Below, piece after piece: positions 31,269 to 38,290 of a stretch of 60,904 bases of DNA (positions within the stretch are counted from its first letter, which is position 1; each line of letters opens with the position of its first letter). The notes beneath the pieces were generated by a model. It was not told where the DNA came from, searched no databases, and saw only the letters and a list, made by a program, of their open reading frames with translations. Location of the stretch: NCBI GenBank assembly GCA_040900215.1, contig JBBDZL010000027.1, positions 1 to 60,904 on the forward strand, read 5' to 3'. Source of the DNA: 9FT-COMBO-53-11 sp040900215 (lineage in GTDB: Bacteria; Patescibacteriota; WWE3; 9FT-COMBO-53-11). Both the position numbers and the translations under genes were made by a program.

Positions 31269-31567
31269 ATCATTCCCAACTCCGCCCGGGCGGCGGGCGA
31301 CATCCGCTCCAGGGTCCAGGGAGGAGTCCAAACCACCGCCACGATTGCTTTCTTCACTCCGGAAACCCCGCGGGCCGCTTTTTCAATCTCCTTAATCATT
31401 TCCGGCAGATAGGGGCAGAAAGGGGTGGTGGGCGACATCGCAATCCGGACCTCTCCCCCCTTCCCCGCCGCCACTCCGTAGATCAGGCCCAGATCGACAA
31501 TGTTGATCCCTAGCTCTTGATCATTTACCTTCCGGAGAGCCGCCAAAACCTGTTCTTTGATCTTCAT
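31265..31567 (-). CDS. sufT: SufT/MIP18-family (DUF59) Fe-S maturation protein
   Basis: 100 residues from MKIKEQVLAALRKVNDQELG. The DUF59/PaaD-like fold shows in VNDQELGINIVDLGLIYGV, MSPTTPFCPYLPEMIKEIE (conserved Cys) and VVWTPPWTLERMSPAARAELGM, with the WTPPW box of the family. SufT-type proteins assist Fe-S maturation of target proteins. The start overlaps the rrf2 stop by 4 nt, and the stop overlaps the sufC start. The reading frame extends upstream to 31714, but that part is antisense-like and overlaps rrf2. Confidence 0.9.
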   Translation of the reverse strand: MKIKEQVLAALRKVNDQELGINIVDLGLIYGVAAGKGGEVRIAMSPTTPFCPYLPEMIKEIEKAARGVSGVKKAIVAVVWTPPWTLERMSPAARAELGMI

Positions 31568-31992
31568 GGGGCGATCGGCAGCAGCTGATGGGGGTTGCCG
31601 GAAACTAGATCGGCCAGGGTTATTCTCTGGAGGGTTTTGTGCAGGTGGCGCTGGAGAACTTCCCAAAAACCGCGGGTCGGGCAGGCAATTAGAGTGCACT
31701 GGGAATCCTGGCAAGGAACGGTCCGGATCGGACCTTCCAAAACCTCCAAAATCTCGACCAAACTGATCATTTCGGGCCGCCGCGACAGCCGGTACCCCCC
31801 GTTTCTCCCCCGTTGAGCTCCCAACAGCTGGGCTTTCCGCAGCTCGAAAGCGATTTGCTCCAAAAAGGTTTGGGGCAGCCGGCAGGAACTGGCGATTTCG
31901 GCGAGAGAGCGGGGACGGTTGTCGGGATCCTTCGCCAAAGAAGCCATCAAAAGTATCCCGTAGTCTCCGCGAGAAGTGAGTAATTTGGGCAT
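31564..31992 (-). CDS. Rrf2-family Fe-S-sensing regulator of the suf operon
   Basis: 142 residues from MPKLLTSRGDYGILLMASLA. Winged helix with recognition segment SLAEIASSCRLPQTFLEQIAFELRKAQLLGAQRGRNGGYRLSR, and three cysteines CQDSQCTLIAC (about 105-115) in CX4CX4C spacing, close to the IscR/SufR arrangement that binds a cluster. It heads the SUF operon, so feedback control by cluster status is likely. Leader of about 3 nt predicted from its promoter; a start at 32079 would precede the promoter and is rejected. Confidence 0.9.
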   Translation of the reverse strand: MPKLLTSRGDYGILLMASLAKDPDNRPRSLAEIASSCRLPQTFLEQIAFELRKAQLLGAQRGRNGGYRLSRRPEMISLVEILEVLEGPIRTVPCQDSQCTLIACPTRGFWEVLQRHLHKTLQRITLADLVSGNPHQLLPIAP

Positions 31993-32002
31993 TTCAAAGT
32001 AA

Positions 32003-32031
32003 TTATTACTAAAATGGTAATGATTAGGCAA
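32003..32031 (-). promoter_or_regulatory. suf operon promoter with Rrf2 operator candidate
   Basis: Minus strand: TTGCCT (32031-32026), 17 bp, TAATAA (32008-32003), ATG 10 nt later. An inverted repeat ATTAC-7 nt-GTAAT (32021-32005) overlaps the -10 box and spacer, a good place for a repressor of the Rrf2 type. Confidence 0.6.
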
Positions 32032-32086
32032 TAGGCCAATAACTAAAGAAAACAGTTTAGGCAATAGGTAACTAGGCAAACAGGGA

Positions 32087-32095
32087 TGGTAAAAT
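32087..32095 (+). promoter_or_regulatory. extended -10 promoter TGGTAAAAT, tRNA-Gln locus
   Basis: The nonamer TGGTAAAAT lies about 10 nt before the first partial tRNA copy. The same nonamer precedes rnpB (55364), the glycosyltransferase (32751) and, on the minus strand, the 60800 gene, which suggests an extended -10 class of promoters. Confidence 0.5.
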
Positions 32096-32103
32096 TGAAT
32101 TCA

Positions 32104-32165
32104 TTGGGAGATCGTCCAACGGGACGCGACACTCGTTCGTCGCTAGCCGTTGGATCTCATCCCAA
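32104..32165 (+). repeat. tRNA-Gln 5' half in a large inverted repeat
   Basis: Positions 32105-32122 duplicate the first 18 nt of the tRNA-Gln downstream (with ATT before it, 21 nt identical). The copy is followed by a GCGAC/GTCGC hairpin and then by CCGTTGG..ATCCCAA (32147-32165), which pairs back with it. The result is a roughly 62-nt hairpin leader to the real tRNA. Confidence 0.7.
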
Positions 32166-32179
32166 TTCGCCTTGCTCAT

Positions 32180-32253
32180 TGGGAGATCGTCCAACGGTAG
32201 GACTGCGGACTCTGAATCCGCCAATCTTGGTTCGAATCCAAGTCTCCCAGCCA
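32180..32253 (+). tRNA. tRNA-Gln (anticodon CTG), CCA encoded
   Basis: 74 nt. Acceptor TGGGAGA/TCTCCCA, D-arm TCGTCCAACGGTAGGAC, anticodon stem GCGGA/TCCGC with loop CTCTGAA (anticodon CTG), T-arm CTTGG-TTCGAAT-CCAAG, discriminator G and encoded CCA. The U-A first pair is usual for bacterial tRNA-Gln. A perfect inverted repeat starts inside its CCA (32252-32261 with 32296-32305). Confidence 0.95.
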
Positions 32254-32305
32254 TTCGATTCGCTACGCTCACTCATGGCTATAGCCACCCATTGAGAATC
32301 GAATG
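32252..32305 (+). repeat. inverted repeat directly after tRNA-Gln
   Basis: CATTCGATTC (32252-32261) pairs perfectly with GAATCGAATG (32296-32305); inside lies the palindrome TGGCTATAGCCA. There is no T-run after it, so it is not a standard terminator; it may set the 3' end for processing. Confidence 0.65.
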
Positions 32306-32306
32306 T

Positions 32307-32359
32307 CCTGAGCGCACCGAAGGTTCTGAGCGAGTGAAACGAGTCGAAGAAGTCGAAGG
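32307..32359. repeat. 53-bp dispersed repeat (copy 2, inverted)
   Basis: Reverse complement of 21437-21489 with one mismatch. Here it forms the leader of the GIY-YIG gene. Shorter relatives (CCTTCGACTAAACTCAGG) occur inside rnpB. Confidence 0.8.
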
Positions 32360-32366
32360 ACAACCC

Positions 32367-32633
32367 ATGAGCTTTTTTGTATATATTCTTAGAAATCCTC
32401 AAAATAAACTCTACGTTGGGCAAACTAATAATCTCGACGAGAGGTTAACGCAACACCGTGGTTCAAAGGCGGCAAAATTTACCAGGGATCATCAACATTT
32501 TAAGTTGGTTTACTCCGAAAAACAACCATCTCTGCTTGACGCAATGCGCCGGGAAAAGCAAATTAAGGGGTGGACTAGAGCGAAAAAGGAATCATTAATC
32601 GAGGGGGACTTAGATTTACTCAAAAAGCTGTAA
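32367..32633 (+). CDS. GIY-YIG nuclease superfamily protein (URI-type)
   Basis: 88 residues from MSFFVYILRNPQNKLYVGQT, a single GIY-YIG domain: FVYILRN..LYVGQTNNLDERLTQH, then R near residue 30, and AMRREKQIKGWTRAKKESLI with the conserved Glu. Members of this UPF0213-like group are tiny stand-alone proteins of uncertain role, often numerous in these genomes. A paralogue (39509) shares the tail KKEALISGDL. The ATG at 32367 directly follows the 53-bp repeat; no ribosome site is seen. Confidence 0.88.
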   Translation: MSFFVYILRNPQNKLYVGQTNNLDERLTQHRGSKAAKFTRDHQHFKLVYSEKQPSLLDAMRREKQIKGWTRAKKESLIEGDLDLLKKL

Positions 32634-32750
32634 ATCCAACTTGGGCACCCCGAAGTGACCGAGTTCCCTCTTTACCCCACAACTGTCTTTAAAACTCTGA
32701 TTTTTCGCTAAAAGTCTCGGATCGTAAATTCACGCTTATTCAACCTACGA

Positions 32751-32759
32751 TGGTAAAAT
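32751..32759 (+). promoter_or_regulatory. extended -10 promoter TGGTAAAAT, glycosyltransferase gene
   Basis: TGGTAAAAT ends 7 nt before the ATG at 32767, predicting a leaderless mRNA. Confidence 0.5.
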
Positions 32760-32766
32760 TTTGGTA

Positions 32767-33831
32767 ATGGCTATAAGAAATCCAATCAAAATATTAAGTC
32801 TTCCCTCCCGACACCCATATACGAGCAAATTCGACAACGGCAGAGATTTTACATTCGTAAATCCAGATACCGATCTACTTGGAACCGGATTCTACCAGCC
32901 ATCTTTTTACGAGAAAAATTATCCCCCACAAAAATACGATCTGGTCCATGTCCACTTCTCGTTCGATAGTGTGCCGTTGCCAAAATTCAAGAAACTTCTC
33001 AGTTATTTTAAAACCGTTGGAAAGCCAATCGTTTGGACTCTCCACAGCAAAGAAAGTCAACGAGTTAGAAACCTTGGAAATGGGCAATATCAGAAACTTC
33101 TCTTCAACTACGCAGATAAAATTATTAGCCCAACGGAAGGTGCCAAAAAATGGCTGGAGAAAAAATTCGGCACCCACAAAAGAGGAGTTCCAGTTATACC
33201 TCTCGGTTTTATTGTCCACCCAGATCATGTAAAAAAAGAGAACAAGGGAGTGATAAAAAGCAAAAACGTATTCACATTTCTGGTTGGGGAATTCCGTGAG
33301 AATAAAGAGTTTGTGCAGTCGATTATAAACTTCCTGCATTGTTCGGAGCTTAGATCCGTGAAACTCCAAGTAATCTTTAAGCCGATTAATATTTACCGGA
33401 AGAAATACGGAAAATTAAGACCGGAGATCATTGACTTCCTTAAAATTATTAAAGACCCGAGGATTATAAAGATCTCGCTTCCTAATATTCCGAACGAAGT
33501 GATCACCAAAGCTTTTCTAAAATCGCACGCAATTATTCTTCCCTACAAATGGGGAACCCACAGCGGACAAATCGAGCTCGCGAAAGACTGCGGGTGCCAC
33601 GTCGTTGTATCTAATGTCGGTTTCTACAAAGAACAGTGGAACAAGGTGAGATTATATGACGTGCTTGATGGAAAATATGAAGAATATCCTAAGCGCTTTA
33701 CAGAAGCATTAATTGAGGTCTACGGAGAACAATCGCTAAATCCAGCAGGTCATGGGAGGAAAATCGAATTCGAGAAAATCATTCAAGAACATATCAAAGC
33801 GTACGAAGAGATTCTGAATAACAAATCCTAA
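32767..33831 (+). CDS. GT-B-type (GT4-like) glycosyltransferase
   Basis: 354 residues from MAIRNPIKIL. N-terminal Rossmann half with DLVHVHFSFD (about 57), KPIVWTLHS (about 84), ADKIISPTEGAKKWLEKKFG; linker VPVIPLGF; C-terminal half with VFTFLVGEFRENK and HAIILPYKWGTHSGQIELAKDCGCHVVVSNVG, the sugar-nucleotide-binding region of GT4 enzymes (EX7E-like position, here GQIE). Probably modifies surface glycans. Visibly AT-richer than the genes on either side, and the first gene of an AT-rich island to about 38.2 kb. Overlaps the convergent proS by 4 nt. Confidence 0.75.
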   Translation: MAIRNPIKILSLPSRHPYTSKFDNGRDFTFVNPDTDLLGTGFYQPSFYEKNYPPQKYDLVHVHFSFDSVPLPKFKKLLSYFKTVGKPIVWTLHSKESQRVRNLGNGQYQKLLFNYADKIISPTEGAKKWLEKKFGTHKRGVPVIPLGFIVHPDHVKKENKGVIKSKNVFTFLVGEFRENKEFVQSIINFLHCSELRSVKLQVIFKPINIYRKKYGKLRPEIIDFLKIIKDPRIIKISLPNIPNEVITKAFLKSHAIILPYKWGTHSGQIELAKDCGCHVVVSNVGFYKEQWNKVRLYDVLDGKYEEYPKRFTEALIEVYGEQSLNPAGHGRKIEFEKIIQEHIKAYEEILNNKS

Positions 33832-35285
33832 TAAGATTGGGCGAAGAGAACCCTTCGTTTCGAAGGTTTTTTTGTTAGTATGCATCGCCCTTTTTCTTCT
33901 GGCTGATCAAACGGAACACACCGTATAGTTGCTTTTGTTTCTTCCTTAATCTTCTCTTCCGCTTCGGCATCGCCACACCAATGAGCTAAAACAAATTTCC
34001 TACTCCTAATCGCACGCTTGAAATCATCCCAGTCATCAACAGAAACAGTATTTTCCTTAAGGTTGCTCAAAGCTCGGCGGTAAAGCTCATCCTGAATCTC
34101 AACTAGAACGTGTTTGACCGATTCAGCAACGTCTTTTATCTTAACGTCAAATTTTTCACCCGTATCCCGCCTGACGAAAACAACAGATTCTTTCTGTACA
34201 TCTCTCGGACCTATTTCAATTCTTAAAGGCACTCCCTTTCTTTCCCAAAAATAATATTTATCACCTGGGTTTATATCTTCCCGATCGTCGAACTTGACTT
34301 CGCCTAGTCCGGAATTATGCAGGGCTGACACAACTTCTGAAACCTTTCCCCCAACAGTAGTTCTGGATTCTTCGTCCCAAATCGGAACTATGGCCACTTT
34401 CACAGGCGCCACCTTCGGAGGGATCACAAGACCTTTATCGTCCCCGTGAACCATCACCAGAGCACCGATTGTTCTAGTGCTCAGGCCCCAGCTTGTTTGC
34501 CAACAGTATCTCGAAGAACCGTCTTGATCGGTAAATTCAATCCCAAAAGCCTTAGAAAAGTTTTGGCCAAGATTATGGGAGGTGGAGAACTGAAGGGCTT
34601 TCCCATCCTGCATCATAGCCTCCACAGTATAGGTCTGAAGAGCGCCCGCGAATTTTTCTGACTCGGACTTAACACCAGTTATAACCGGGATTGCCATAAA
34701 GCTTTCGGCAAAATCTTTATAGACATCCAGCATCAAGCGAGCCCGCTCGTCTGCCTCGGACTCGCTAGCATGAGCAGTATGACCCTCTTGCCACAGGAAT
34801 TCGGTTGTGCGAATAAAAGGGCGAGGCCGCTTCTCCCAACGCACCACATTTGCCCATTGGTTTAATAGAAGCGGTAAATCTCGGTGCGATTTGATCCACC
34901 CAGCAATAATCGGGTAAATGATGGTTTCTGAAGTCGGACGAATGATCAGCGCTTCTTTAAGCCGCTCCCCGCCAGCGTACATCACCGCCGCCACTTCGGG
35001 CGAAAAACCTTCCACGTGTTCTTTCTCTCTCTTTAAAAATCTCTCCGGTATAAGTAGCGGAAAATAAGCATTTTCTACCCCCGTTTCCTTAAACTTTTGA
35101 TCAAGGATATTCTGGATGTTTTCCCAAATTGCGTATCCGTGGGGCTTGAAAACAATGCAACCTTTAACCGGAGCGTACTCAGCCAAATCGGCCTCCCGAA
35201 TCACGTCAAGGTACCAGCGGGAGAAGTCCGTAGACTTCGGAGTGATCGGACTTTTAACTTTTTCTTTTTGTTTGCTGGCACCCAT
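33828..35285 (-). CDS. proS: prolyl-tRNA synthetase, archaeal/eukaryotic type
   Basis: 485 residues. The type lacks the bacterial editing insertion and has the C-terminal zinc-like domain ending in Tyr (VLFAQSY). Class II motifs: PTSETIIYPIIAGWIKSHRDLPLLLNQW, motif 2 RWEKRPRPFIRTTEFLWQEGHTAH, and motif 3 around GLSTRTIGALVMVHGDDKGLVIPP. This form is normal in archaea and eukaryotes and sporadic in bacteria. Last gene of a coupled operon with the sulfotransferase-like, S51-like and MAT genes; a terminator for the convergent glycosyltransferase lies inside its last codons. Confidence 0.95.
   Translation of the reverse strand: MGASKQKEKVKSPITPKSTDFSRWYLDVIREADLAEYAPVKGCIVFKPHGYAIWENIQNILDQKFKETGVENAYFPLLIPERFLKREKEHVEGFSPEVAAVMYAGGERLKEALIIRPTSETIIYPIIAGWIKSHRDLPLLLNQWANVVRWEKRPRPFIRTTEFLWQEGHTAHASESEADERARLMLDVYKDFAESFMAIPVITGVKSESEKFAGALQTYTVEAMMQDGKALQFSTSHNLGQNFSKAFGIEFTDQDGSSRYCWQTSWGLSTRTIGALVMVHGDDKGLVIPPKVAPVKVAIVPIWDEESRTTVGGKVSEVVSALHNSGLGEVKFDDREDINPGDKYYFWERKGVPLRIEIGPRDVQKESVVFVRRDTGEKFDVKIKDVAESVKHVLVEIQDELYRRALSNLKENTVSVDDWDDFKRAIRSRKFVLAHWCGDAEAEEKIKEETKATIRCVPFDQPEEKGRCILTKKPSKRRVLFAQSY
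33852..33873 (+). terminator. terminator of the glycosyltransferase gene (inside proS)
   Basis: CCTTCG-TTT-CGAAGG followed by seven T (33867-33873), about 20 bp after the stop at 33831 and within the proS coding 3' end. Confidence 0.8.
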
Positions 35286-35295
35286 AGACTCTATT

Positions 35296-36057
35296 TTACT
35301 TTAAAATCTCCTCAGTGCCACTAATATGACCAAAGATCCTATTTGATAAGGAGACTAGCTCTTCATCTCGCATAAGATTTAGATAGAATTCGTCATCCTT
35401 AAAGTAACGCCACCTTTCCAGAACCGCCATTTTCTGAGCGGATCCGTGGAACTTGGTGTAATCAAACGAGCTGCCTCTCCCATGTTCCACCACATCTTGA
35501 ACACTCAGATCCCGATTCACAGTTCCCAAACAACGTTGGCAAAGCTCATCTCGATAGTCGCGATTGGAAAACCAATCGTTGTAATTAACGTTTACCCTAT
35601 CTCCTAAGAGATTTGTTTCTCCCAAATACTCTTTCGCATACGTCCTCCACAAACGCGAGATCCCTTTCCAACCAATCTTCTGAATAGGATTTCGAACTCC
35701 TTGTTCCTGCATATCCCGTAACATTTTTAAACGACTGGCAAAAAAATTAAAGGGATCCCTAACAAGTAAGATTTTAATCTTAGTAGAATCTTCAAGAATC
35801 TCATTCTCATATTTGACACCCGGAACGGAATCCAAATTCAGCAGATCCACGTCTTCGTAACCCAAAAGCAGGGTAAAATTTCTATCTCTCCTTCCGTCAA
35901 CCAAATCCTTGGTAGTGAGGATTTTAGGAGGGTCTTCACATAGATCAAACACGTTGTTAACACGCTTAATACGACCAGAAGAATTGCTAAGTAACCAATT
36001 TGCCACCGCGTGATTTCCCGATCTTTTTAATCCGAAAAAGTGGATAAGTCGCCTCAC
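35296..36057 (-). CDS. sulfotransferase-like P-loop protein
   Basis: 253 residues. The N-terminus has a phosphosulfate-type loop FFGLKRSGNHAVANWLL (about 7-23, compare PKSGTTW in sulfotransferases), and LLVRDPFNFFASRL at about 96-109 resembles the 3'-phosphate-binding motif RDP..S.R. These two landmarks fit the PAPS-dependent sulfotransferase superfamily; the acceptor is unknown. Its ATG overlaps the stop of the S51-like gene (ATGA), and proS starts 10 nt after its stop. AT-rich compared with the core genes. Confidence 0.7.
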   Translation of the reverse strand: MRRLIHFFGLKRSGNHAVANWLLSNSSGRIKRVNNVFDLCEDPPKILTTKDLVDGRRDRNFTLLLGYEDVDLLNLDSVPGVKYENEILEDSTKIKILLVRDPFNFFASRLKMLRDMQEQGVRNPIQKIGWKGISRLWRTYAKEYLGETNLLGDRVNVNYNDWFSNRDYRDELCQRCLGTVNRDLSVQDVVEHGRGSSFDYTKFHGSAQKMAVLERWRYFKDDEFYLNLMRDEELVSLSNRIFGHISGTEEILK

Positions 36058-36764
36058 AACGCAAAACTATTTCCGGCACCAACCGTGGTGCGTCCCGTTT
36101 TACTATTAAATAGAAAAACGTTCTCTTTTCCTATTACGTTCGCCTCGCCGGCTTCATCTATGGCAACCCCGCTCCTCTCCGGAATCGCCAAAACGGGGCT
36201 GTGATACTCATCAATGAAATTAACAATCTTATATTCTCGTGATTTAGTGTAATGGCAAAAGACGGAGTAATCACCGGCAAACCCAAATCCGTAGGGAGAA
36301 TTGTAACCATCAATAGGCTCTTCACCAAAAACAGAGAAGTATTTCCCCATTAGGATAGCACCGGTGCTTCCACCGTAAACTGTACCCCCGTTCGCAAAAA
36401 AATTTCTAAGAGAGGAAGCGAATCCGGACGATTCAAAAAGCCCCATTAGTCTGTAACTGTTATTTGCGCCACCGACGTAAATCGCAGAGAATTTTCGGAG
36501 ATCCGAATAAGATTTCCTTTTGAGATCAACCCACATTGAGATATCCAACAATCTGCCGAAAACGTTTAATGTGCGGCAAATCCATTCGTAACATTCGTCA
36601 TATCCAGAGAGGTCTCTAACTAAACCGACGGGTACGTAAAGAATGGAATTACTTTTCAAGGAATGTACAAATTCCCGATCTAAATCTTTAGACTCCTCTG
36701 CGCCCCCTCCACCGGATAAGAATAACCTTAAATCTCCTGAACCTGGATTGCGAGAATTAGCCAC
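36054..36764 (-). CDS. peptidase S51 / class I amidotransferase-like protein
   Basis: 236 residues. The flavodoxin-like core has LFLSGGGGAE, AIYVGGANNSYRLMGLF (about 95-110), the nucleophile elbow GGSTGAILMG (about 132-141, Ser candidate), and downstream FCHYTKSREYKIVNFI and VLAIPERSGVAID, matching the dipeptidase E / cyanophycinase group in order. It probably hydrolyses an Asp- or amino-acid-linked peptide bond; the substrate is unknown. The start lies 8 nt inside the MAT gene end and the stop overlaps the sulfotransferase-like start. Confidence 0.8.
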   Translation of the reverse strand: MANSRNPGSGDLRLFLSGGGGAEESKDLDREFVHSLKSNSILYVPVGLVRDLSGYDECYEWICRTLNVFGRLLDISMWVDLKRKSYSDLRKFSAIYVGGANNSYRLMGLFESSGFASSLRNFFANGGTVYGGSTGAILMGKYFSVFGEEPIDGYNSPYGFGFAGDYSVFCHYTKSREYKIVNFIDEYHSPVLAIPERSGVAIDEAGEANVIGKENVFLFNSKTGRTTVGAGNSFAL

Positions 36765-37974
36765 TAATGTTTCCCTCTAAGACTCTAGCGGTAATAGTTG
36801 GTATGTTTCTGACCTGAGATTTCACTAACTCTTCCAGCCGAGAGACATCTTTAAAATCCGCAGGAACGTTAACCAGAACAATCCAAGGATCCAAGAGATC
36901 CCTGCCACTCTGACTGATAAGAAATACTTCGGTAGGTATGTCAAATTTCTCATAAATTTTATTCGCTAAATCAAATGCAGCTAGATAATAAACCTTCCCG
37001 ATGTGATAGACCGGATTTTTCCCGAACGATCCTTCCATACTCATCGGCCTGGAAGGAGAGATAACACCGTTGACCCTGTTCCCCCTACCGGCAATTCCCT
37101 CGTCCCCACTTTCAAGCGATGAGCCTGTTGCGGTTAGATATAACTCCACCAAATCGTAGTTATCGCGAGTATTCAAGGATAGCTCAAAGTTGTCGATTTT
37201 GTGTCTGGAAATAAGAGATTCGAGGTCAGATCGGACCTTCGCCACATTTTTCTTATAATCCTCCAAGGATGGTACAAAATTAGCAATTTGGGGGACGCAA
37301 ACGGTTAAGTAATACGCATCCTTAGACCTTACCACCATCACTTTCACGTCGGTTCCGACCCACTTATTTCTGCTTCTGTATTTCTCGGATGTCACGAAGC
37401 CTTCCACATCCAGAACCAGTTGCTCCAATTTCGACCTGGGGGCGTACCCCACACCAAGAGATGTATCATTGGAAAACAGTTTCTCTAATTCCGGCAAATC
37501 TTCCAGACTCTCCGGCTCGAACCATCTGCTGCGTGCGCTCCGTTTTGATTCGCCCTCGTAAACCCTCCCCGGACTGCTTTGATTACTTATGTTTAAATCA
37601 ATCTCAAGATCTTCCCGCGGATCTATAATCGGAAGTTTTTTGCTAAAAAATTCCTCAACCCATACGCGAAGCAACCGGCGAAATGGGATAGTAACGCCAC
37701 CAAACTTTGTGGAAACCCGACCATTTACAAGAACTTTGATCGGGGATGTCATATACCCTTTTCCAAAAGAAACGGAAGAGGATCCCCCCAGCAGTGCAAC
37801 TTTGTCGAAGTTATGATGGAGAACTGCGCCGAAGGCATCTTGCGTGTAAAGCGAATATTTCACAGATAAATATTCTGCCAAGGCATCAGCCAGGGTATCT
37901 GGATGCCCAATACCCTTACGCTCCACCACCTCACAATCCAGGTTGAATTCCTTCTGTGAGACAAAGATATTCAT
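36757..37974 (-). CDS. mat: S-adenosylmethionine synthetase, archaeal type
   Basis: 405 residues from MNIFVSQKEFNLDCEVVERKGIGHPD. The archaeal AdoMet synthetase family (PF01941) is distinct from MetK; seen are ERKGIGHPDTLADALAE (about 18-34), GGSSSVSFGKGYMTSP, SGDEGIAGRGNRVNGVISP and RPMSMEGSFGKNPVYHIGKVYY (about 300-345). It makes SAM from methionine and ATP. The reading frame extends upstream to 38160, but the family start matches 37974. First gene of the operon MAT, S51-like, sulfotransferase-like, proS. No Shine-Dalgarno is seen. Confidence 0.93.
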   Translation of the reverse strand: MNIFVSQKEFNLDCEVVERKGIGHPDTLADALAEYLSVKYSLYTQDAFGAVLHHNFDKVALLGGSSSVSFGKGYMTSPIKVLVNGRVSTKFGGVTIPFRRLLRVWVEEFFSKKLPIIDPREDLEIDLNISNQSSPGRVYEGESKRSARSRWFEPESLEDLPELEKLFSNDTSLGVGYAPRSKLEQLVLDVEGFVTSEKYRSRNKWVGTDVKVMVVRSKDAYYLTVCVPQIANFVPSLEDYKKNVAKVRSDLESLISRHKIDNFELSLNTRDNYDLVELYLTATGSSLESGDEGIAGRGNRVNGVISPSRPMSMEGSFGKNPVYHIGKVYYLAAFDLANKIYEKFDIPTEVFLISQSGRDLLDPWIVLVNVPADFKDVSRLEELVKSQVRNIPTITARVLEGNISG

Positions 37975-38056
37975 TGAATGAATATTACCACTATAGATCG
38001 GGAACGCTCTCCTTTTTATACTGTCTCGTTTGTCTTGTTTTCTCGGGTTATGCTGT

Positions 38057-38071
38057 CCCGCCGTTGGCGGG
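38057..38071. other. hairpin in the MAT upstream region
   Basis: CCCGCC-GTT-GGCGGG, roughly 85 bp upstream of the MAT start. Not followed by a T-run on either strand. A leader structure is possible. Confidence 0.35.
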
Positions 38072-38164
38072 TTGCACTTCGCAAAATCGCGAGGGAATGT
38101 TATCGTTATCAGGACGTAACTGGCCCTGACCAGTACGCTCAGCCAACTTGGACACCCCAATCAT

Positions 38165-38193
38165 TCGACATACTACAGGATATATGTTATAGT
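38165..38193 (+). promoter_or_regulatory. sigma70-type promoter of the DEAD-box gene
   Basis: TCGACA (38165-38170), 17 bp, TATAGT (38188-38193). Predicted start near 38200, giving an approximately 90-nt leader before the ATG at 38291, unlike the very short leaders elsewhere; GAGG lies 9 nt before the ATG. Confidence 0.55.
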
Positions 38194-38290
38194 TAAACTT
38201 ATCTTGTGATCGATGAATACCGAGCTCTTCTAACGTATCTCGACAGTTCATCTGCACTGAGATATTAGAAAAGAAGCTACTGAGGTATTC

